NCBI GenBank assembly: GCA_035490315.1
Contig: DATHET010000346.1
Coordinates: 1-54,797, forward strand
DNA: 54,797 nt
Direction of reading: 5' to 3'
From: JADJQU01 sp035490315
GTDB lineage: Bacteria; Planctomycetota; UBA1135; GCA-002686595
How positions within the stretch are numbered: the stretch's first letter is position 1; each line of letters begins with the position of its first letter. The notes under the pieces are model-generated. The model made no database searches. It saw only the letters and a list, made by a program, of their open reading frames with translations, and was not told where the DNA came from. This document shows, one piece after another, positions 36,430 to 43,194 of the stretch. Position numbers and translations under genes: made by a program.

Positions 36430-39009
36430 ATGGAATCCCCGCAATTCGCCCACTGGATCGCCGGAAGACCGCGCGCCTCCACGCGCGGTGCGCAATTCCT
36501 CCAGCTCGCGAAGGACGGCAGCGAGCTCAGCTTCGCGCGCGCCGGCATCGAGGACCTCGAGCAGGCCTGGCAGGCACTCTCGACTCCTCGCCCGCGAGCC
36601 TCGCGCTCCGAAGTCTGGGCCTTGCTGAACCACGCGCTCTTCGAGCTGCGCCGTGACGAGAATCTTCCATCCCACGTCGCGAGCTCGCTCGCCCTCGAGC
36701 CCGACGAAGCCCGCGCCTGGCTCGACGCCGATCTCTTCGCCTGCGAGGAAGCCCTCGAGATCCTGCGCGACGGCGGCGAAGGCGCGCCGCGCGGCAACGG
36801 CGTATTCGTCGCGCACTGGAGCGACGGAATCGGACGCCTGACCGCCAAATGCGCGCGTGCCCTGCTCTGTGGCGACAGCCTGCTGTTCCTCGGCGATCCG
36901 CGCCTCCCCTGGGGACCTCAGGCCCTCGCGCGAGCGCTCTTCACCGCCGGCTTGGACGACAGCGCCCTCGCCCTCTTGTGGGACGACACCTGGACGATGC
37001 GCCGCGCCGTCCTCGGCGACGCGCGCTGCACCTGGTACCGCGCCGCCGGAACTCCGCGAGACCTCCTGCTCGCGCGAGAAGCCGCTCGCCCCGGCCTCGA
37101 TCTCGCTCTGTGGCCGATGGAAAATCGCAGCCTGCCACTGCCCGACGACTTCGATCCCGACCAGGCCGCCGACGCCGCGATCGAGCAGGCTTTCGGCCGC
37201 GCGGCTACACTTTCAGGTCAGGCACCGGGTCACGTCGCGCGCGTGATCTGCCCCGAGCGACGCTTCGCGGCCTTCACCGAGGCTCTGCTGGCGCGGCTCG
37301 ACCCGGCCGATCTTCGCAGCGTACCCGGCCTCGAAGACGACTTCTCGAGCGATCTGGAAGCCGCCTGGAGGCTGGCCCTGGACGAGGGCACCAGCCCGAT
37401 CCACGGCGAGCCTGGGGGGGACCTGCCCCTGGTCCTGACCAACGTCGATCCAAGGATGCGGCTGGCGCGCACGCGCAGGCCGCGGCCTCTGCTCTGTCTG
37501 ATCCGCGCCCGAAACGCATCGGAGGCCCTGCAGCTCGCCCGCGAGCTCGATGGGCCCCCGATTCCTGCCGCCCCTTCAAGGAACGGCGGTATCGGGCCGA
37601 CAGGATTCCAGGAATCCGGCGCGCCGAACGAGGCCGCCGGGAATGCGCTGGAACCCTCTGAACGCTCTCCCCAGGCCACCATGAGCTACGCAACCCAAGT
37701 CCACGAGATCCTCAAGCGCCACCAGCTGGCGGACGGCTACCCCTTCGTCTTCGATCTCGAGCGATCGCAGGGCCCCTGGCTGGTCGACGCGCGCGACGGC
37801 ACGAAGTACCTGGACCTGTTCACCTGCTTCGCGAGCTGGCCGATCGGCTACAACCACCCGCGGATGTCGGAAGTCGGGTTCCGCCGCGAGCTCGACCTCG
37901 CCGCGGCGAACAATCCGGCGAATTCCGATCTGTATACGGAGTCGATGGCGCGCTTCGTCGAGGCGTTTGCGACGCGCGTCACGCCGCCGGGCTTCAAGCA
38001 CCACTTCTGGATCTCGGGCGGAGCCCTCGCGGTCGAGAACGCGATGAAAGTCGCTTTCGATTGGAAAGCGGGCAAGCTCGGACGGCGCAGCTTCGAGGAT
38101 GACGCGAATGACCTGGTCGTCTTGCACCTGCGCCAGGCCTTCCATGGCCGCTCGGGCTACACGATCTCGGTGACGAACACGGATCCGGTGAAGATCGGCC
38201 TGTTCCCGAAGTTCGCCTGGCCGCGCGTCCACAATCCCGCGATCGAGTTCGATCTCGACGGCGGCATCGCGAATGACATCGTGGCGAGCGAAGCGCGCGC
38301 CGAGCGCGAGATCGAAGCGGCCTTCGCGAAGCATCCGAAGAAGATCGCCTGCATCCTGCTCGAGCCGATGCAAGGCGAGGGCGGCGACAACCACTTCCGT
38401 CCGGAGTTCCTGAAGCGCCTGCGCCGTTTCGCGGACGACGAGGAAGCTCTGCTCGTGTTCGACGAAGTCCAGACCGGCTTCTTCGGAACCGGCTCGCCGT
38501 GGATGTGGCAGAAGCTCGGCGTGCGACCCGACGTGGTCGCCTTCGGCAAGAAGACTCAGGTCTGCGGGCTCTATGCCGGACCGCGCGTCGACGAAGTCAC
38601 CGACAACGTGTTCACGCGCGTGAGCCGGATCAATTCGACCTGGGGCGGCAATTTGACGGACATGGTCCGTTGCCGCCAGTTCATCGACATCATTCTGGGC
38701 GAGAAGATGCACGAGAACGTTGCGGTGCAGGGCGAGCGTTTCATCGCCGGCTTGCGCCGCATCGCGAAGTCGCGCGCTTCGTTCACCAACGTGCGCGGCG
38801 TTGGATCGCTGATCGCGTTCACTCTCGAGAGTCCCGTCGCGCGCGACGAATTCCTGCTCAAGCTGCGCGAGCGCAATGTGCTCGCGTTGAAATCGGGCGC
38901 GCAAGCGATCCGATTCCGCATGCCTTTCGTCGTCGGCGCCGAGGAGATCGACTGGGCCCTCGACCGGATCGAGAGCTGCCTGCCTGCCGGCGTGCAGGGC
39001 GCGCGCTGA
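36430..39009 (+). CDS. lat: L-lysine 6-transaminase preceded in frame by a catalytically dead aldehyde-dehydrogenase-like half
   Basis: 859 residues in one open frame. Residues 418-859 (internal ATG at 37681) are L-lysine 6-transaminase, close in length to the 449-residue mycobacterial LAT. They show FHGRSGYT, LTNTDPVK-like VTNTDPVK, CILLEPMQGEGGD, VFDEVQTG, the PLP lysine in FGKKTQVCG (Lys707/708) and RINSTWGGNLTDMVR. LAT moves the epsilon-amino group of lysine to 2-oxoglutarate, giving allysine. Residues 1-375 resemble aldehyde dehydrogenase: HWIAGRPRAS, ARAGIEDLEQAW, GNGVFVAHWSDGIG, FEEAL-type helices and RARNASEALQLA. The nucleophile position in SGQAPGHVAR is Pro266, the LELGG Glu region reads LALWPMENRS, and the C-terminal oligomerisation part is missing. 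It may be one fusion protein, or two proteins from the 36430 and 37681 starts. Confidence 0.88.
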   Translation: MESPQFAHWIAGRPRASTRGAQFLQLAKDGSELSFARAGIEDLEQAWQALSTPRPRASRSEVWALLNHALFELRRDENLPSHVASSLALEPDEARAWLDADLFACEEALEILRDGGEGAPRGNGVFVAHWSDGIGRLTAKCARALLCGDSLLFLGDPRLPWGPQALARALFTAGLDDSALALLWDDTWTMRRAVLGDARCTWYRAAGTPRDLLLAREAARPGLDLALWPMENRSLPLPDDFDPDQAADAAIEQAFGRAATLSGQAPGHVARVICPERRFAAFTEALLARLDPADLRSVPGLEDDFSSDLEAAWRLALDEGTSPIHGEPGGDLPLVLTNVDPRMRLARTRRPRPLLCLIRARNASEALQLARELDGPPIPAAPSRNGGIGPTGFQESGAPNEAAGNALEPSERSPQATMSYATQVHEILKRHQLADGYPFVFDLERSQGPWLVDARDGTKYLDLFTCFASWPIGYNHPRMSEVGFRRELDLAAANNPANSDLYTESMARFVEAFATRVTPPGFKHHFWISGGALAVENAMKVAFDWKAGKLGRRSFEDDANDLVVLHLRQAFHGRSGYTISVTNTDPVKIGLFPKFAWPRVHNPAIEFDLDGGIANDIVASEARAEREIEAAFAKHPKKIACILLEPMQGEGGDNHFRPEFLKRLRRFADDEEALLVFDEVQTGFFGTGSPWMWQKLGVRPDVVAFGKKTQVCGLYAGPRVDEVTDNVFTRVSRINSTWGGNLTDMVRCRQFIDIILGEKMHENVAVQGERFIAGLRRIAKSRASFTNVRGVGSLIAFTLESPVARDEFLLKLRERNVLALKSGAQAIRFRMPFVVGAEEIDWALDRIESCLPAGVQGAR

Positions 39010-39028
39010 ACGGGTAGATTCCCGGCCC

Positions 39029-39589
39029 ATGAGCTCGGGAGCAGCCCGCGTGGGTACGTCCATTGAGAAGATCGAATGCTTGACCCTGCCGGTCAGCGCA
39101 GCGGACTTGCGCGACTTGAGCCTGCTCCTGATCGACGCAGTCGAATCCAACGCCGCGGTGAGCTTCCTCGCGCCGCTGTCCTTGGAAGCTGCCCAAGCCT
39201 TCTGGCGCAAGACGACGACCGATCCGCATCCCGCGGCAGTTTTCCTCGTCGCTCGCGACGTCGAAGGCATCGCCGGGAGCGCCCTGATCCAGCCCGCCTG
39301 GGCACCGAATCAACCCCACCGCGCCGAAGTCGTCAAGGTCCTCGTACATCGCCGCTGCCGCCAGCGGGGCATCGCCACACGCCTGATGCAGGCGATCGAA
39401 GAAGCCGCTCGCAGCGGCGGTTTCAGCCTGCTGACACTCGACGCAAAGGCCGGCGGCAACGCCGAGCGCCTGTACCGCAAGCTCGGCTGGATCCACGTCG
39501 GAACGGTCCCCGGTTTCGCCTTCGACACCGACGGCAAGACCCTGCACGACGACGTCCTCTTCTACAAGGAACTGACTACGAGCCGCTGA
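39029..39589 (+). CDS. GNAT-family N-acetyltransferase following lysine 6-transaminase
   Basis: 186 residues, starting 19 bases after the transaminase stop, so probably co-transcribed. GNAT landmarks are the beta-4 strand AEVVKVLVHRRCR, the acetyl-CoA loop QRGIATRLM (about residues 112-120), LLTLDAKAGGNAERLY and RKLGWIHVGTVPGFA. The closing segment DGKTLHDDVLFYKEL is common in small-molecule acetyltransferases. The substrate is unknown; a lysine-derived amine would fit the neighbour but cannot be shown from the sequence. Confidence 0.85.
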   Translation: MSSGAARVGTSIEKIECLTLPVSAADLRDLSLLLIDAVESNAAVSFLAPLSLEAAQAFWRKTTTDPHPAAVFLVARDVEGIAGSALIQPAWAPNQPHRAEVVKVLVHRRCRQRGIATRLMQAIEEAARSGGFSLLTLDAKAGGNAERLYRKLGWIHVGTVPGFAFDTDGKTLHDDVLFYKELTTSR

Positions 39590-39808
39590 ACTCCCACTTC
39601 GATCGTCCGCAGCGCACTACGGCTGTGTGTTTTCGCTCGGCTAGTGGCGGGGTCCGAGCGCGAGAACAGTCCTGAGAGCACAGGAATGGGTCAGTCCACG
39701 AAGGAAGCGCGCGGTTCGGCAATTGCGATAGAGTCAGGGGCCCGCACAAGTACCGTCCGCGCAGTCCCCACTTTTCCCGGCCCCTCAAACCGATCCCTGA
39801 GAACCTCG

Positions 39809-41074
39809 ATGTACGGATTCGTCTCGCGGAGCGCGTTGGCAGTTCGGGTGACCTCCGCACTGCTATTGATGTCCGCCATGCTTTTCCAGGACATCCGCGC
39901 TCAGGGTTCGGAGGGATTGTTTGCCTTGGATTATCCATGGGGTGCTCGCCTTGTGGAACTGGACCCTCACACTGGCGTGGTAGTCAGGCAACTGAACTAT
40001 TCGCAGCACCCCGTTACCGAAACGAAGCTTGCTCACGACGGGAGTAGGGTGATTGTTCTAGGGAACACAAATTGGCTGGCCGACCGTCTGATTCGCGTGC
40101 ACCCCGCGGATGGGCAATCCGCGCACTTACCTTCGATTGGGGCTCCCTGGCGGATAATCTGCGTTGATTTCGACCCGGTCTCCATGACCATGCATGGAAT
40201 CTGTGTCGATTGGCAAGGCGGCACAGGGCACTATTGCTGCACTCTCGATCCGGTAACTGGCGGCTTTTCGCTAGGGCCACCTCTTTCTCCTGCGGCGAAT
40301 GGCCCAACCGCTCTCGCCGTAAGCCCCCAAGGGGTAACGATTCTGGCAACTGCCTCCGGCCCCAAGCTGTATCAGCTTGATATGGCCACGGGCTCCGTGA
40401 TTTATCTCGGAAATATGAGCGTTCCGACCTCCGTCCCTGATGACTTGGCATTCAATGGTGCCGGTCAGTTATGGGCAACTCTCGAGGATGTCTATACCGG
40501 AGCTGATACGGGCCTCTACACCCTCGATCCCGGCAACTTTGTCGCAAGCAGGGTCCTCGCGACCTCGCGGCCGTATTTCGGACTCGCGTTTGGCAGCAAG
40601 ACAGCATCGCAACCATATTGCGGAGCAAAGATCAGCTCCTTGGCATGCTCTCCGTCTCTTCATGCGGATGGGATCGCGAGTCCCGTCGCAGTGTCCGGGT
40701 TCACGATCACGGCCGACAACCTGAACAACAACCGCGCTGGGCTGTTGCTCTACTCCTCCAGTGGCCGCGCGACGATCCCGTTTCAGGGCGGACAACTGTG
40801 CATCCAGCCGCCGTTGAGCCGTTCAACTGCGGCCACGACAGGTGGGACGCCATTGCCCGCGCTGGATTGTTCGGGCACCTGGTCGATCGACTACAACGCG
40901 CTGGTCTGGAACAGGTACCACTTCGTGCAATCGGCGAAGGCCACCACGGCTCCATCGCCGTTCCTCGTCCCCGGCACGGTCGTGCAGTGCCAGTGGTGGG
41001 GCCGCGATCCGGGGTTTCCGCCTCCGAATGATTCGATGCTCAGCAACGGCCTGGAGTTCACTCTGGCGCCTTGA
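39809..41074 (+). CDS. Secreted beta-propeller-like protein with lineage-type C-terminal domain
   Basis: 421 residues from the ATG at 39809. A signal peptide (residues about 1-31, cleavage near IRAQG) precedes a repeat region with LFALDYPWGARLVEL, GPTALAVSPQGVTIL and DDLAFNGAGQLWATL, read as propeller blades. From about residue 270 a Cys-containing domain starts with YCGAKISSLACSPSLHADG and ends with VQCQWWGRDPGFPPP and LEFTLAP. Very similar endings occur, from memory, in many secreted proteins of deep-branching Planctomycetota. Codon use and GC content are visibly lower than in the neighbours. The 219 bases upstream hold no other gene that I can support. Confidence 0.75.
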   Translation: MYGFVSRSALAVRVTSALLLMSAMLFQDIRAQGSEGLFALDYPWGARLVELDPHTGVVVRQLNYSQHPVTETKLAHDGSRVIVLGNTNWLADRLIRVHPADGQSAHLPSIGAPWRIICVDFDPVSMTMHGICVDWQGGTGHYCCTLDPVTGGFSLGPPLSPAANGPTALAVSPQGVTILATASGPKLYQLDMATGSVIYLGNMSVPTSVPDDLAFNGAGQLWATLEDVYTGADTGLYTLDPGNFVASRVLATSRPYFGLAFGSKTASQPYCGAKISSLACSPSLHADGIASPVAVSGFTITADNLNNNRAGLLLYSSSGRATIPFQGGQLCIQPPLSRSTAATTGGTPLPALDCSGTWSIDYNALVWNRYHFVQSAKATTAPSPFLVPGTVVQCQWWGRDPGFPPPNDSMLSNGLEFTLAP

Positions 41075-41122
41075 CATGGGTGCAAGTGGCCGGCTTGCAC
41101 GAGTGGAGCAGCGGAGTCGCGA

Positions 41123-42181
41123 TCAGGTCAGGCTCTTGATCCGCAGCTGCCCGCAGGCGGCGTCGCTTTCGACGCCGCGGGACCAGCGAACGGTCGAGAC
41201 CACTCGGCGTTCGGCCAGCGCGGCTTGGAAGTGCTCGACGGCGGCGAGGATCGGGCGCGAGTAGGGCGCGCCGCGGACGGGATTGAAGGGGATCAGGTTC
41301 ACCGTGCAGCGTCGGCGCGCGAGGCGTTCGGCGAGACGCTCGGCGTGGCCTTCGGAATCGTTCTCGCCGGAGAGCAGCACGTACTCGTAGGTCACCTCGC
41401 GGCCCGTGACCTCGAACCAGTCGTCGCCAGCGGCGAGGATCTCTTCGATCGGCACGTCCTTCATCGCGGGGACGAGGATCGCGCGCTGCTCGTCGTCGGG
41501 CGTGTGCAGCGAGATCGCCAATTGGAAGCGCGGCTTGGTCGGCGCGATGCGGCGCAAGCGATCGGGGAAGCCGACGGTCGAGACCGTGACCTTGCGCGTG
41601 CCCATGCCCATCTCGTCGTGCACGACGTCGAGGGCCGCGGAGAGGTTCGCGTAATTCAAGAGAGGCTCGCCGATGCCCATCACCACGCTGCGCGAGAGCT
41701 CGCCGATCGCGCGGCCGCGCACGTATTGCTCGACGATTTCGTGGGCTTCGAGATTGCGGATCAGGCCGTTCTTGCCCGAGGCACAGAAGGGGCAACCGAC
41801 CGGGCAGCCGACCTGGGTCGACACGCACAGGGTCGCGCCGGCTCCGCGAGTCGGATCATGTGGAGGAATGTGCACCGTCTCGACCGTCGCGTCGCGGCCG
41901 TCGTTGCGCGCGAAGGACAAAAGCAGCTTCGTCGTGCGATCGCGGGAGACCACGCGGTCGACTTCCTTGCCGGAGAGCAGCGAGACTTCGCGCGCGAGAC
42001 CGTCGCGCAGAGCCTTGGGCAGCGAAGTCATCGCTTCGAAGTCGAGCACGCCCTTCTGGAGCACAGCGGCGCGCAGGATCTTCGCGTGGAAGGGGCGGCC
42101 TCCGAGGCGCTCGACGAGCGCCGACAGTTCCGGCGCGGACAGCGACAGCAGCGGAACGCGCGGGCTTTCCTCGACGCTCAC
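41123..42181 (-). CDS. rlmN: Radical SAM 23S rRNA (adenine-2503-C2)-methyltransferase RlmN
   Basis: 352 residues from a GTG overlapping the stop of the upstream DHH gene (GTGA). The cluster motif is CPVGCPFC (CxxxCxxC). SAM-binding GIGEPLLNY and ISLHTPDDEQRA follow, and the C-terminal RWSRGVESDAACGQL carries the catalytic Cys that forms the protein-RNA bond. The other conserved Cys is in the TLCVSTQVGC segment. It methylates A2503 in 23S rRNA and A37 of some tRNAs. Family length is normal. The DHH phosphoesterase upstream is an unusual partner. Confidence 0.92.
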   Translation of the reverse strand: MSVEESPRVPLLSLSAPELSALVERLGGRPFHAKILRAAVLQKGVLDFEAMTSLPKALRDGLAREVSLLSGKEVDRVVSRDRTTKLLLSFARNDGRDATVETVHIPPHDPTRGAGATLCVSTQVGCPVGCPFCASGKNGLIRNLEAHEIVEQYVRGRAIGELSRSVVMGIGEPLLNYANLSAALDVVHDEMGMGTRKVTVSTVGFPDRLRRIAPTKPRFQLAISLHTPDDEQRAILVPAMKDVPIEEILAAGDDWFEVTGREVTYEYVLLSGENDSEGHAERLAERLARRRCTVNLIPFNPVRGAPYSRPILAAVEHFQAALAERRVVSTVRWSRGVESDAACGQLRIKSLT

Positions 42182-43140
42182 GAGGACGAGCGCGCTTCGA
42201 CAGCCTTGCGCAGCACCTCGGCGATCTCGGCGGCGGCTTTGCGCGCGGCTTGCAGGTTCGGAGGGTTGGCGCCGCCGACGGCCTTGTGTCCGCCGCCGCC
42301 GTAGCCTTCCATGATCTGGCCGATGTGCACGTCGGCGGGCGGGAGGTTCCAGGGGTTCTCGCCGGCGGTGACGTGGAAGCCGGCGCGCGTGGGGATCACG
42401 CCGACGGAGTAGAACACGTCGGGGTGGTGGTAGAAGGGCGCGAAGCGCTCGCGGCGGATCTGGTGGCTCGAGGCGTCGTAGAGGAGCACCTTGCCGCGTT
42501 TGTTTTCCACGGTGGGGGGGAACTGCTCCAGGGCGCGGTCGCGGTTGCGCGCGGCGCGCTGGTACACCTTCTCGAGATCAGGGCGCGATGCCACGGTTTC
42601 GAGATCGTGCTCGGTCAACGAAGCGACGATCTCGTCGATCCATTCATTGTTCGGCGCCGCGGTCAGAGCGCGCGCGATGCGCAATGCAGGGCGGTCGCCG
42701 AAAACGGCTTCCTCGACATTGTCATAACGCGCGGCGTCGATCTTGTCGGACCAGCGCGCCATTTCCTCGAAGCGCTCGGGCGGTTCGTAGCCCCAGTACT
42801 GCTTCGCGTGGGCCAGCACCAGCGGTGGGCACGACGGCGAAGTCTCGTCCCAGTGCCAGCGCTCGCTGGGCTTGTAGATCGCGCGCAGCTCGGGCGTCAG
42901 GAACGTCGTCGGATGATGGTCGAACCAGTATTCCGCCCGCGGGTGGAAGTGGAAATCGACCACTGCAAAGCGTTTGTTCTCGCTGAACGTCGTCCAATCG
43001 GTGCGCTGGTCGTAATTGATGCTCGACCAGGCCGGATCCTCGCCTCGAAGCTCGCGCAGCACGGTCGCGAGGACGGCTCCTGCGACCATGCCGTCGAAAT
43101 CGCGGTGGTAGTGGATGCAAAGGCGCGGATCGAGGTTCAT
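42178..43140 (-). CDS. DHH/DHHA1-family phosphoesterase
   Basis: 320 residues. Metal-binding motifs are HYHRDFDGMVAGA (DxDG type) near the N-terminus, VVDFHFHP and the eponymous WFDHHPT. The C-terminal DHHA1 part has the substrate-binding glycine loop YGGGGHKAVGG. Families with this architecture include oligoribonuclease/pAp phosphatase NrnA, cyclic-di-AMP phosphodiesterases and exopolyphosphatase-like enzymes. The DHH segment is spaced as in the latter, but the exact substrate is not clear. Cytoplasmic; no membrane or signal sequence. Overlaps rlmN by four bases. Confidence 0.82.
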   Translation of the reverse strand: MNLDPRLCIHYHRDFDGMVAGAVLATVLRELRGEDPAWSSINYDQRTDWTTFSENKRFAVVDFHFHPRAEYWFDHHPTTFLTPELRAIYKPSERWHWDETSPSCPPLVLAHAKQYWGYEPPERFEEMARWSDKIDAARYDNVEEAVFGDRPALRIARALTAAPNNEWIDEIVASLTEHDLETVASRPDLEKVYQRAARNRDRALEQFPPTVENKRGKVLLYDASSHQIRRERFAPFYHHPDVFYSVGVIPTRAGFHVTAGENPWNLPPADVHIGQIMEGYGGGGHKAVGGANPPNLQAARKAAAEIAEVLRKAVEARSSS

Positions 43141-43194
43141 GGACCACCCAGGATAGCCCAGGCGGGAGCGGAGTTCCCGCGCGACTTGCGGCCT

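Noticed and set aside
39576..39938. 120-codon - strand frame in the gap before the secreted low-GC gene
   Set aside because: No similarity or start signal; it overlaps the signal-peptide region of a well-supported gene.
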